Source: Apoderus coryli (taxonomy: Eukaryota > Arthropoda > Insecta > Coleoptera > Attelabidae). Taken from it: a DNA stretch of 64,000 nucleotides. Made by a program: the position numbers and the translations under genes. This document shows positions 1 to 11,000 of this stretch, one piece after another. A model generated the notes under the pieces. The model had not been told where the DNA came from and did no database searches. It worked only from the letters and a program-made list of their open reading frames with translations. The DNA lies in NCBI GenBank assembly GCA_911728435.2, contig OU452198.1:9334001-9398000 (forward strand), in the 5' to 3' direction. The number at the start of each line of letters is the position of its first letter. Position 1 is the first letter of the stretch.

Positions 1-103
1 TGGCAATGATCTTAAGTAGTTATTGTTTGCTTTTTGGATCAACACCCCAACAAATTGTTAAAATAATTTATGTAAGTGTACTTATTAACATGATCATTTT
101 CAG

Positions 104-301
104 GTAGCCCATCAATAAAGAAATGCTGTTACAACGATCAGAAGGAAGTTAGCTATCCAAGCAAAGAACAGACATCTGTATTTTGTTGTTGTTATGCATG
201 TCCAACTACCAGATCTACATCAGTATTAGCAACGTTAGGAGTATGTTTCCTGGTTCTTGTATACACGATAGTAGGCGCATTCACTTTCATGGCATTAGAA
301 G
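104..301 (+). CDS. K2P potassium channel, exon encoding membrane helix 1
   Basis: Internal exon of a two-pore-domain potassium channel. It follows a good acceptor (cattttcag) and ends at a GT donor after GCATTAGAAG. Only one frame is open: about 65 residues, beginning SPSIKKCCYNDQ, with a Cys-rich juxtamembrane stretch (VFCCCYACP) and then a helix VCFLVLVYTIVGAFTFMALE. The pattern VYxxxGAxxFxxLE is the hallmark of K2P helix 1. The exon ends in phase 1, and the G it leaves is completed to Gly by the exon at 4531, giving MALE-G-DLYHHNDT. The channel would conduct K+ leak current at the plasma membrane as a dimer. The upstream exon(s) with the start codon lie before the window. TWIK-type is inferred; the exact paralogue is not. 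Confidence 0.85.
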
Positions 302-344
302 GTTTGTCGTATTAATCAAAGTAGATTTATACCTACTACTACTT

Positions 345-800
345 TAATTTAGATAGTATTCGTTATTATAATTTATACGCCCGTCATGATTATTACTACG
401 AATCAATGTCTACAATTTGTGATAGTTGTTGATTATTTTTGTCAAGTGTCATATTTATTTGCTATCTAAAGCCATCATGGCAAAACTAAAATCAATTAAA
501 CTTCAAATTCATATCACTATATCAATATTTCGAAAACGGATGGCGAGAGGTATAACATATTATGCATGAAATATGTTTAGAATTACAAAGAGAATCCAAA
601 AAAAATATAATTTACATAGGGTCGTATTTGAAATAAGGAAGTTGACACCCATTTCCGGTATAACCGGAAGTGCTAGATTCTTGAAAACATTTTAGCCGAA
701 TTGGTTCCGTCGATCTAAGTACTACACCAGATTTTCAGATTCTTCCACATTGTCGTTTCTCCAGAATCAACCAAATCCCTTCCCGGTGGGACACCCCGTA
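345..800 (+). repeat. Dispersed MITE-like repeat, copy 1
   Basis: Two blocks recur elsewhere in the window. The block 345-525 (core flanked by TTTAGATAG and CTATCTAAA at 348 and 462) matches 19890-20056. The block 527-800, with the palindrome TTCCGGTATAACCGGAA (653-669) and the end GGTGGGACACCCCGTATAC, matches 20411-20640. In this copy the blocks are contiguous; in the other, about 350 bases separate them. No coding capacity is seen. Confidence 0.75.
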
Positions 801-2514
801 TACTTGTTGAAATAATATTGTTTGGGAAGTTTTTCATTTTATTTTTCATTCTTATCTCCATCAAGTCTAATACATTTTTCATATTAACATTTACAGGACG
901 ATATAGGTACATTTAAATTTCTCTACAAAATATAATACATATATATGCTACAAATAAACAAAGTACTAATTGATGTTAAGAGAATGAGTTAATTAAAAGC
1001 ATCGTCCAAAGATTATACTAGATCTATATTCGGTGTTAAAACAATAGTACGTTTTGAAAAACAGTTATACTGGGTGATTCACGGGGTAGGTAGGTAAGGC
1101 GCATAGTACAATAACTCTCTAGGTACGATATCGCCTGGGTTGTGCGCAACTAGGTAGGGGAGTGTGACGTTGTCTGTGCCCGTGCGTGGTAAAAACTCAT
1201 TTACAATAGCACGTATTATTTCCTTGTTTTGTGTCCGTATTTTGTATAATTTATAGCATTTATTCTGTGTTACTGATTGGGCAAAAAGAGTGAAAAAAGA
1301 CAAGAATTAAAGGAATTGCAAAGTTATATCAATGAAGTTTACAATTAGTTAGGTAGTGTATTTTGCACATTTTTAGATATGTGTTTAAATGTTTATTGTT
1401 ATTAGTATTGAAATGAGTAACAGGACTAACAGTGGTGACGGCAATAATAATTTAGACAGTAGAATTGTTTTAAGCCGAGTAATTTTGCTGCTTTCTTTTG
1501 GGCAGTCTCATTACACGCTTACCGACGGTAATATTACTGACGGTTGAAACCCACTTATAAATAAAAATATTATTAAAGCATACTTTTAGTGCCACAATTT
1601 AAGTTATCGAATCCAAGCCTCATACCATACAATTTATTTATTTATTTTGACCCGGTCGATATCCACCTAGAGAGTTATTGTACCATGGGTTAGGCACATT
1701 GGAAAAACTAACCATACGATTGTTGAGAAAATGTATACAATTTTTTTAAAAAAGCAATCTCTTTGTCAGCCCAAGAAAACCGGAGGTGGATATTTGGTCT
1801 GGTACCAAAAATATCGAGTTTGAAATTTAGACGAAATTTTCCTCTCTCGAAATCAATGATCGAGCACGTTAGTTAAGGAGTTTTTTTTTATTTAAGAAAA
1901 AGCTTATTAGTTTCGGAAAATGAGCACTCAGTGTATTTTCAAAGCTGTAGAATAGATTTTAGCATTGACAATTTGATACAAATGCTAAAGCATCATTTTT
2001 GAAACAAAATAAGACAGTTCTATATCATGTGTTCTGTAATTAATCTAATACCACGATTGAGATAATGAAAGGCATTAGAATTATCCAAACATAGGAAATA
2101 GGAACTATAATTTATTGATATAGACTGCATAAATTATTAAATTTCCTTGTGTACTAAATTATTTAGGAATGCGTAGATTTGTCTGTACGGTGTACATTTT
2201 GTGTAAATACGCCTAGGCTTCATTAATGAGCATTGCAATGCAATGATATAATTATCGTTAGACAAATCAAAGCATTGATGTCATGTTTAATTTAGAAAAT
2301 CAAGAACTTATACAGAGTGTTCTAATAACGCAAAATTAGTGTTTTAATCGCACATAGTGTTCACAATAAATCAATTAACGTTTTGCTGTCAGATGCATGT
2401 TAACACAAGTTCTATGTAGGTATGCCCCCCTCAAAACTGTCTATTTCATAATTTTATGGTTCTCTTGATAGGTGTTCTGTTGATTTGCAGCACCAATTGC
2501 AGCTCAAAATATCA

Positions 2515-2700
2515 GTTGTGTACCAGACTTTAAGAAGGGCGATAGATCAAATGTCGAAGACTATCGTCCTATATCTATACTGACTTAGCGAATTCTGGAA
2601 GGTTGTAGAAAGGGCCGTTGCTCATCGAACAGTAGATTTCCTCCATAAGCATATTCTCATTAGCGAGTCGCAGCATGCGTTTCAGAGAGGAGTTTCCACT
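2515..2700 (+). pseudogene. LINE reverse transcriptase N-terminal fragment
   Basis: The frame starting near 2515 reads VPDFKKGDRSNVEDYRPISI, the canonical start of a non-LTR retrotransposon reverse transcriptase (PxxKKGDxxxxxNYRPIS). After a stop and a frame change it continues with residues matching ILISESQHAFQRG and STETCI. It is a short, decayed piece without the catalytic FADD. It sits inside the K2P intron in sense orientation. The clade (Jockey/R1/CR1-like) cannot be told from this length. Confidence 0.7.
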
Positions 2701-2724
2701 GAGACATGTATTTCTTAAGCAAGC

Positions 2725-3130
2725 AGAAATATTAACTAGTTATTTATGGCTTTGATAGAATATAACTTATAAAATGTGTTATAAATAACTTACTTTCATA
2801 GGCGTTCGCAAATAGTGGAAAAGGGGTCAAAACATAACAAATATATATTTCCTAAACTTATTCGAAATATGGAATAATTTTTTATAGTTGTGATACACTA
2901 TAAGCTAAAAAATATTCCATAAAAGAATTGGTTCACACAGGCGTTCGAAAATAGTCTAAAAAAGGGACAAAAACGAAAAAAAAATGTTTCCCAAATATAC
3001 CAGAAAATTGGCTAATTATATATAGCTTTGATATAAGATAACCTACAAAATGCAGCATAAAATGTGTATTTACATAGGCGTTCGTAAATAGTAGAAAAGG
3101 GGGTAAAATAAGAACAATATTTAAAATGTA
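2725..3130 (+). repeat. Degenerate tandem repeat, about 138-bp units (locus 1)
   Basis: GGCGTTCGNAAATAGT followed by an A/G-rich AAAAGGG stretch recurs at 2801, 2940 and 3077, a spacing of 139 and 137 bases. Between these are related TATAGCTTTGATA-NAATATAACCTA-like stretches. A second, longer array of the same units lies at 23250-23900. Confidence 0.75.
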
Positions 3131-3487
3131 AAAATTTTTAAAGCCATAGTATTGTGCGATATGCTTAGTTTTTTTACGGCAACAAAATCACGTTAATACA
3201 GCCAATCAGCTTCTCCTACCAAGGGCAAAACAAATTCCCACTTCTCACACCAAATTGCTTCGTATTCCAGCTCCGCAATTCCAAAAATGGACACATCTAT
3301 CCTGAATAAGAAATGTACAGCTTGCTCACTGCTAAATGACAAAGAATGAATAACAACCATAACAGATTTAATATAATATGAGATCCCATTTTTGGTGCAA
3401 TCTTAATAATATATCTCGAAACATATTACTAAATTGTTAGATTATTTCATAGGGTAGATGACAAAGAAAACACCAGAACTATTCAAA

Positions 3488-3529
3488 AATGCGACGTTTC
3501 GCAGCTATATTGCTGCTTCCTCAGGCACT
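3488..3529 (-). ncRNA. Hammerhead ribozyme motif (arm copy)
   Basis: On the minus strand: helix I AGTGC, core CTGAGGA, stem-loop GCAGC-AATATA-GCTGC, GAAAC, cleavage triplet GTC, then GCATT pairing with AGTGC. All core residues fit CUGANGA...GAAA. ACGT after GAAA is self-complementary, so helix III would need a dimer. Confidence 0.7.
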
Positions 3530-3969
3530 ACAATGAAAATAAACAAATTACACAAACTTACAATTAAGTATAGTAAAATAGAATTCACTATGTTTAAATT
3601 ACGACACAGAAAGGATACATAAAAATGTAAAAAACATGAATAATTAAAATTACCTTAAGCGTAGTCAGGTACAAAAAAACAAACAAACAATAATAATAAT
3701 CTTCAATGATACAAAATTTATCGATACTATGAAATTGATGATCCTAATATAGACAAAATTATTCACTCATGGATCATGAATTATTCTCATAGTATGTAGT
3801 ACGTGTCGATAAATTTTGTTTCATTGAAGATTATTATACGTGTTGTACCATTTTTAAATGTAATGTTATTGTTATGTGTATGTTTTTCTTAGTTCAATGA
3901 CTAAATAAGGTAATTAGTTGACTGATTTCCTATTGTATTATATTGATTTTATTTATATTTGATTATATA

Positions 3970-4010
3970 GGCCCTGAAGAAGTTCACGTACAGTGAACGA
4001 AACGTTGGCT
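3970..4010 (+). ncRNA. Hammerhead ribozyme motif (central copy)
   Basis: Helix I GGCC pairs with GGCT (4007-4010). The core CTGAAGA is at 3974-3980, helix II is a perfect GTTCAC-GTACA-GTGAAC, GAAAC is at 3999-4003, and the cleavage triplet GTT is at 4004-4006. AACGTT after the GAA is self-complementary. The core is intact. Confidence 0.75.
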
Positions 4011-4252
4011 GAAATTTAGAAGGTTTTTTATTTGTCCAATACTGACAATTTCCTGTTATCCGTTGAATTTCTTGGACAAAATTCAGTGCATGATTATTAT
4101 TATTGTTTGTTTTTTTTTGTACTTGACTACGCTAAAGGTAATTTTAATTATTGATGTTTTTTACATTTTTTTATGGATTCTTTCTGTGTCGTAATTTAAA
4201 TATAGTGAATTGTAGTTTAGTATAGTTAATATTATAAGTGTATTTTCATTGT

Positions 4253-4294
4253 AGTGCCTGAGGAAGCTGCAATATAGCTGCGAAACGTCGCATT
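4253..4294 (+). ncRNA. Hammerhead ribozyme motif (arm copy)
   Basis: Mate of the motif at 3488. AGTGC (4253-4257) pairs with GCATT (4290-4294). The core is CTGAGGA, the helix II arms are AGCT/AGCT, then GAAAC and cleavage triplet GTC (4287-4289). The core is intact. Confidence 0.75.
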
Positions 4295-4530
4295 TTAGAA
4301 TAGTTCTGGTGTTTTCTTTGTCCTCAACCCTATGAAATAATCTAAGAATTCGTATTTGCGAAGGACACTAAAATCAGAACATATTACTAAATATACATAC
4401 ATTTGTTTTGTCGAATCGATATTCTTATTGACAAGTCTCCTCATGTTATTGGACTAATTCCTTAAAATGTATTCGTTTATCGTCCACATAATCGGCTCTG
4501 TGATATAACATGAATTGTAATCCATTCCAG

Positions 4531-4860
4531 GTGACCTTTATCATCATAACGACACACCGGTAGCAGCCTCGAAAACTAATCCCAAATCTGACAACACTGC
4601 GACAGGTAACCTTTTAGCGGATACAGTGAGCCGCTTGTGGAGTATTACGGAAGACCTAAATATCCTATATAAAGATAATTGGACACGATTGGCGGCCGAG
4701 GAGGTGATGCTGTTCCAGAAAGCGTTATTAGAACAATTCAATGAGAAAGACAACAATGCAAAAGGGGACGGCAAGGGCTCGATGAATAGTGGCAATCAAC
4801 AGCACAAATGGAGTTTCAGTTCCAGCTTTTTGTATTCGTTAACCCTGATAACTACTATTG
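4531..4860 (+). CDS. K2P potassium channel, exon encoding extracellular cap loop and pore 1
   Basis: Second visible exon of the K2P channel. It lies between acceptor tccattccag and a consensus donor GTAAGT. Read in phase from 301, it gives about 110 residues. First comes the long M1-P1 extracellular loop, with NxT sequons at NDT and NWT and a helical stretch around LWSITEDLNILYKDNW. Then comes the pore helix and filter WSFSSSFLYSLTLITTI, closed by a split Gly codon. TTxG is the start of the K2P filter TTxGYG, so the intron cuts the filter itself in phase 1. The next exon should start with two bases completing Gly, then TAYGG for YG; I did not find it downstream. The resemblance to insect TWiK family 18-like channels is from memory of the family. 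Confidence 0.9.
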
Positions 4861-5467
4861 GTAAGTGACAGGCTTATGTTATTATTAAAAGTATACCTAT
4901 AGATTTGTATAGATTAAGACCGTCAAACTCTAGGAAAAGGCTAAACTACATAGTTTTATTAGGGTTTTCATGTATAGGATTTTTAATGTCAGTTGGAATC
5001 GCTAAACAAAATTTCGGCTGCATACATCTAGCAGTTTGGAGGCATGGGCGTATCATTATTTTAGCGAACATAAAGGATAATTTATACCGGGTGGCCGATT
5101 TATCTTGATACAGCCTTATATCTTAAAAACGGCACATTTTTCAGAAAAAAAGTTCAAATAAAAGTTGTTTCCTATTATGGGGGAAAAACAATGGTGGCAC
5201 CCATTGGCGAGTTTGTCAACTGTTACGAGGTTATCTCAAGGTCAACTCGTTTTTTCTTACTGGAAACATATATTTTTCATTAGCGAATCGGATTCGTCAT
5301 AAAAAAGCAAAGAACTTTTGTTAATAAATTTTTGTGATTCCGATAATAATTTGGATTAATTACTCTGTTTTTTGTTCTTGGAACTGAGGTTCAACAATTT
5401 AAACATCATCAACTGATTATTTGATTTTAGATAATTATTTAAATGCCATTATTTATTTTTTCTTTGT

Positions 5468-5507
5468 TTCAACGTTTCGACAAGACCACCTGTCTTCATC
5501 AGGAATT
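5468..5507 (-). ncRNA. Hammerhead ribozyme motif, solo
   Basis: Minus strand: CTGATGA (5496-5502), helix II AAGAC-AGGTG-GTCTT, GAAAC (5474-5478), GTT. Helix I is short (TTC with GAA, 3 bp). The core is consensus. It sits in repeat DNA upstream of the transposase at 5845. Confidence 0.65.
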
Positions 5508-5844
5508 TAGTAAAATAGGTTCTCGTAAACTTCTTCGCAACACAGTAATAAAATGCATGGGATATAGCATTTTATCTGCAAAACCACAGGTGCTATCAAC
5601 AAAGCTTTTTCTGAGATAGAAAGGTATTCCATATTTTGTTAAAAATAGCAAAATTGATAACAGACTAACGAACGTACCTACCGATCGTCATTCGGAAGTA
5701 AAAGTTAATAATTCCTCATACCAAATATTTAATTTTTATTTTTTTTATACTTAAAGAAAAAAAGTAGTAAATTTTTCATCTGGTAAACATTTTTGCACAT
5801 TTACAGCAAAAAAACAATAAACAGTAAGTTAGTTTTGAGAAAAT

Positions 5845-8060
5845 ATGGAACATCTTTCTGTAGCACAAAAGGTTGAGATGATATTGCTCTATGGAGAATA
5901 TCACAGAAATGTCGATAATGCCGTAGCATTGTATATGCAACGTTTTCCAGAAAGAAATCCTATATCCCGCGCTACATTTTACCGTGTTGTGAAGGATTTT
6001 AGAGAAACCGGAAATGTACAGCCGAAAAAAGAAACTCGACGAGCTACTGTCAGCGGTGAAAATAATGAAATCGCAGTATTGGCGGCCATTGCTGTGAATC
6101 CGCATGTTTCTTGTCGAAGAATTTCTCGAGACTCTGGAATTTTTAAATCAAGCATTCTTAGGATATTAAAGCGGCATAAATTTCACCCCTATCACATTGC
6201 TTCGCATGAAGAACTTCATGGTGATGATTTTGAGAATCGAGTCAGATTTTGTCAATGGGCACGAAAACAAATTCGATTAAACAGAAACTTTTTCTTTAGT
6301 GTGTTGTTTTCGGACGAACCTGGTTTTACAAACCATGGACTGGTGAATCGCCACAACCTGCATTATTGGAGTGTCGAAAATCCGCGGTGGTTAAGAGAAG
6401 TGGAACAACAGCGCCCTTGGACGGTGAATGTATGGTGTGGAATTCTTGGAGATAGGTTGATTGGTCCATATTTTATTGAACATTGGATAGACAAAAATAT
6501 CAGCAGTTTCTAGAGCAGCATTTACCCCTTCTACTTGAATATATACCACTCCAAGAACGGGCAAATATGTGGTTTCAACATGATGGCTGTCCTGCACATT
6601 ATGCCAGAATTTCCCGTGAAGTGTTATAATAATCTTTATTTATATCCACAATTTACAAAGAACGATCTATAATTTTAATGTGTTCTAGACAGAATATAAA
6701 TAAAAGTAATTTGCAGAAGTCTTACCGACTAGCGTGCGAATACCATCATCGTACTTCCATCAAGTGTGCGGCGGACATAAAAATAATAACAAAACCAACA
6801 AAAAACTCAAACATATTCACGTTATAGGTACTAAACAACCAAATCAGAAAAGAAAGTAAACAAAACTCCAAACATATTTCTTCCTTCCTAAATAAACTTA
6901 AAATTAGATTAACTTAAAATTAAATATTTCTGAACTATCCTATTATAGTCTGAATGAATTCGTATGAAAGGCTACGAGAATTTATAACAATGTATACACA
7001 TCCTTATTCCATTATCCATCTATATACCAAAGTTTTAATTTTTTTAAAACAGAAAATATACTCCATATATACTCTAATTTCATCATATTATATACTCGTG
7101 GTGCCAGATATCCAAAATACCTCTGACCAACAGCCTTCCGCATTCTCGGTATATGGGATAAATTTTGTGACACCGTTCTTGTTTCATAACAATGCCTATT
7201 TGTAGAGGTTGATCTCGACACTGGTGCAACAACATTTCGTAACAATACATTTGCCTTAGATTGAAAACCCCCGCTTCCCCATACAGTAAATCTGAAGGAT
7301 ATCTTACATCTTTTTTCAATACTGTCTTAAGTATTCTTTTTTGGATGACATTAAGCGGTTGAAGATAAGTATCCACTAAGCCACCCCATGCAATTATTCC
7401 TTACCTTCTTTTCTTCTTATGACTTCAGCTAACTTTTTAAATTTATGAGTTAAACCTCTTAGTTTCTTTAATAGATTTTCTGCTTGCCGATCCCACATAA
7501 GCGAAGAATATAATGTATATGCCTAAATATTTAACATTCTTTGTAGGTTTTATTTGCATATCATAATTTTTTATTTTGAGGATCTCAGAGACAAGTATAC
7601 TGCGCGTCTGATTTGGTAGTGGTAGGTAAAACGTTTTATCACAATTTATTGTTAATTTTTTGCTATCAAAATTATATTTAATACGTTCTAGATCTGATTC
7701 GACCTTGCTTATTAATCTTTTCCAATTATCAAAGGAATAAAATATGGCAGTGTCATCCGCAAAACTTATAATCTTCCCGGAAGAATGCGCAGTAAGAATG
7801 TCATTCATATATAAATGTACCCTGAGGTACACCATATGTCACAATTTGACTACCGCTAAGTTGATCTAATAGATTATGAATACCCTGATCGATGGATTGG
7901 AAGAAGTGGTCCCGTTGTGTGCCTGCGAGGTCACCTGATTTAACGCCCCTCGATTTCTTTTTATGGGGAAGTTTTAAAAACGCCCAGAACACCCCAACTA
8001 CACCGGAAAATATGATGAAAAATGCTTGCAGAAATGTGACCAGAGAGAATATAGTATCAA
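5845..8060 (+). pseudogene. Tc1/mariner-like transposase, frameshifted and split by a LINE
   Basis: A 222-residue frame begins MEHLSVAQKVEMILLYGE, the N-terminal helical domain (DUF4817-type) of an arthropod DDE transposase family. An HTH around ISRDSGIFKSSILRILKRHK and the first catalytic region FSDEPGF follow. A frameshift near 6500 breaks it, and the other frame continues to FQHDGCPAHYA (second acidic residue) up to about 6628. After an inserted LINE, the gene resumes at about 7874 with EYPDRWIG, then, after another frameshift, ARSPDLTPLDFFLWG (third acidic region). TTAT flanks the LINE on both sides. A possible element end (CCGGGTGGCC) is near 5090. It is dead as a protein-coding gene. 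Confidence 0.85.
6629..7873 (-). pseudogene. LINE ORF2 3' half inserted in the transposase
   Basis: Reading on the minus strand from about 7873, pieces of a non-LTR reverse transcriptase appear: VTYGVPQGT, then after a frame change SFADDTAIFY (the catalytic motif), then TPTKNVKYLGI-like, and a C-terminal tail with LQPLNVIQKRILKTVLKK and LLYGEAGVFNLRQMY. The region 6629-6950 would be its 3' UTR. It is 5'-truncated within the reverse transcriptase domain, as is usual for LINEs, and interrupted by several frameshifts and stops. The insertion lies between TTAT direct repeats in the transposase frame. The clade is not determined. Confidence 0.8.
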
Positions 8061-11000
8061 ACTACGTCATTCACAAAAGATCTTCTGCAGGTCGAAGTGA
8101 GGGGAGGCCAAACCGCCTAAACGACTCCGATAATTCAATCAAACTATTGCTTGGCAAACGAATCTGTGACAAGGAAAGGAATGCGGACAAAAAAATCCTA
8201 TATTGCCAAATTCAACTACAAAATATCACTAGTTCTCGAAAAGAAGTAGTATTAACTTGAAAATCGATTTCTTACAATTACAAATAATAATAATGAAAAA
8301 AGCTCAGTATTTTTAAGTGGTTGTTTGTTTTATTTTTATTTAATAACTAAAATTTTTACCACTGAATATTAAAATAGGGAAAAGAAATTACGATTTTCTG
8401 TAAAATCGGCAATACCACGCGAAATAGGTGGTTAGACGCCGCCTGAATGATCCTAATTGGTGCGTAGACCCTCGCACGTTTTGTCGCCATGCGGCTGTTC
8501 AAGTCGCAATTGGTGGAAACTGAGTTCTTCCCCGCAATTGTTGCCACCCCTCGTAGTAATATTGAATCAGCCAGTGGCAGAGTGGTGTTATTATTTATAC
8601 TTTTGTTGTCGTGTATGAGTTGCAATATTATCAAATATTATATCAAATTATTATTTTATATTCAGTGTTCTGTTACTTTAGTGTTTTAGGTTCAAAACAA
8701 ATTTTTTTTTTGTTCTTGTAGAAATATAAGCTTGTTGTTTATTAAGGCATCAAAACTGGAAATTTTTATTGAATCTACTTAGAACTTTGGTATTTTAAAG
8801 ACTAACAACATAATCGTGACAGAAGTTAACACTATACCAAAATTACAGAGTGTCCAAAAATCCTCGGAACAATAAATTTTTCAATACCGTTCTCGATTTT
8901 TGATATTTCTAAAACTAAAACTATTAAGTCTCGTATATCATTTAAAAGGAACAAAAATATACAATTTTAATGGCTAAAAAAATCAGGGTAGTTCAATTTA
9001 AAAAAACATCTTTTAGAACGCTTCCGTATATGTACGAGTTAAAACCAAAGTTTGAAGAAGAATTTTGGAGGAAATTGAGCACATTATAATAACTTTAGGG
9101 CAAGATGACGACAGCGAGACTGATGATAATGATGATACTCAAGTTGACGAAATCTAACAGATTGCCACCTTTTATAAAGTAATACTAATTATGATCGTTA
9201 TATTTAATCGAAATATTTTTAATTATAGTTTCTAAACGTGACTTAAAACAACAAAAAGATCCAAGATATATTAATTATTTTCGATAAGTTGTTTTAGATT
9301 TTTTTTGTTTAAATCAAGCAAGATTACCAATGAATTTAATTTATTTCGTTAAGTTGTTTTAGAATGTTTTTGTTTTTTATATGAACGGTTTATTTTCATT
9401 TTTGGTATGCAAACTTTACTACATATTTGATAGAAAATAAATAATTAAATATAAATAAATAAAATACTTCTTGGGTGTTATAGCTTAATAGCAGTAGGTG
9501 CTTTTACCAAACAGGTGAAGAACTTTTCATTAATTTCAATTTTTTAGTAACATATAAATGTTTATTAATTATCACTAAACTTTTCCAACGCACGCCGCTG
9601 GATATTTTATGAATGAAATCAGTCATGTTTTATTACAACTGCATTCCCCTTACCGACGCCACGCTCTTGCAGATCAATTTGCCAAACAATACGTCTCGTC
9701 TAAATTAACGATATATCTATACCTGACTGACGATAATCCTTAATCTCTTCTAAGTATTCTTCCCGCAATTCTACTATCCTTCTTCATTCCATTACAGCCA
9801 TGCTATTGTAATTTTTTCCCAAAACTTAAACTGTCTCTTTACATACCTGAGCGTAATACATAAAAGGCTTTAAAATCGAAATAAACCACTACATTTATTT
9901 GTGCTCGGCTTGCTGCTTCAACTAAATGAATTAGCATTAATAAAAAATATCAATCAGCTTGAACTTTTAGCAAATTCATTCCAAACTAATTTGACCAATA
10001 AATTAAATGAGTTGAACCAAAAATTATGCGTTTTTAAAAACGTAATGAAACGAAATGGGAAAAAATAAACGAAGCTATATCCCTCTTCTGTTTCTCTGGG
10101 GTAGATTATGACAAATGTGGTCGTGGAGCAAATTAAAAAAAAAAGTGTATATAATAGGAAACGGAAGTAAAAAAGAGGCATAAATCAGGGAATGGAAGTA
10201 TACGCTTTATGGAAGAGCTATATATATCCCTATCGGTTTTTATGATTTTTTAACGAAAAACTCTATGCCATAATCAATGATGGTGCATAGTTATAAAAAT
10301 AGGATTTACTCCTTATACCCTTCAGATATGTGTCCCAGACACAAGTAACTACAATTTTGGTTAAATAGAAAAAACGTTACCTTATTCCAAGCCCAATCAG
10401 ATGCTGTATTGAAATGAAAAATAGCTACTGGGGATTTCAAATTGTTGTTGTTTTTTTTTAATTCACGTGGCCTTGATTAGGTTAAAATTCTGATCGTCAA
10501 CACACATAACCGCAGAGTTCTACTCTGTTCCTAATTTAGGGGGATGATTCACAGTTCGAAAAAAAAACCTCATTAATACGGGGAAGAATCAGGAGTCAAA
10601 AAATCTAATTCGAATGTGGGAATAGGTGGTTGATTTGTTTTCTATTTGCTGTGCCTATCACATCACAAATAAAAATCATATTATATATATGAAATGGGCT
10701 TGTTTAACAAAACAGAACTTAAAAGCGATCCCGCTTAAGGGAGTATCGGCGCGTCTATGTGTTGGTAGTTGCTTTATGGGGTCAGAGACCTCCCAGGCAG
10801 CCGATATAGGAACTGTTGTTCACTCGGCGTACTACCAACGATAAAACTAGATGTCGCCAAACACATCCTTTTATATTATATATAGTTATTGCATCTGGAT
10901 AATCTCGATCTAGATGTTGTGTGAATCCTATTGGGTTTTAACTTAAGTTTTTTTGTAAATATTTTCTTGCGTAAGCTTAAACAAAGATAAATATGCAACG

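Larger units (their letters stand above)
3440..4330. mobile_element. Palindromic hammerhead-bearing element
   Basis: The arms around 3440-3700 and 4085-4330 are inverted copies of each other (shared blocks include TGTTTGTTTTTTTGTAC and GACTACGCTAAAGGTAATTT). Each arm has one hammerhead-like motif, pointing in opposite directions. The interior holds a smaller inverted repeat (3700-3745 against 3785-3835) and a third hammerhead on the + strand. No ORF of note. I read it as a Penelope-like or non-autonomous retroelement palindrome; this assignment is inference. Confidence 0.65.
302..4530 (+). other. K2P intron (about 4.2 kb) with nested repeats
   Basis: The spacer between the two K2P exons begins GTTTGT and ends TTCCAG. 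It holds a MITE-like repeat, a LINE fragment, degenerate 138-bp tandem units and a ribozyme-bearing palindrome, listed separately. In 801-2514 I see no gene, only an inverted repeat of about 27 bases (1106-1133 against 1657-1683). Confidence 0.75.

Noticed and set aside
1079..1303. 74-codon minus-strand frame as a gene
   Set aside because: No recognisable domain; kept only as a remark with the inverted repeat.
10626..10844. 72-codon frame as host exon
   Set aside because: GC-richer end but no splice signals in phase and no recognisable protein.
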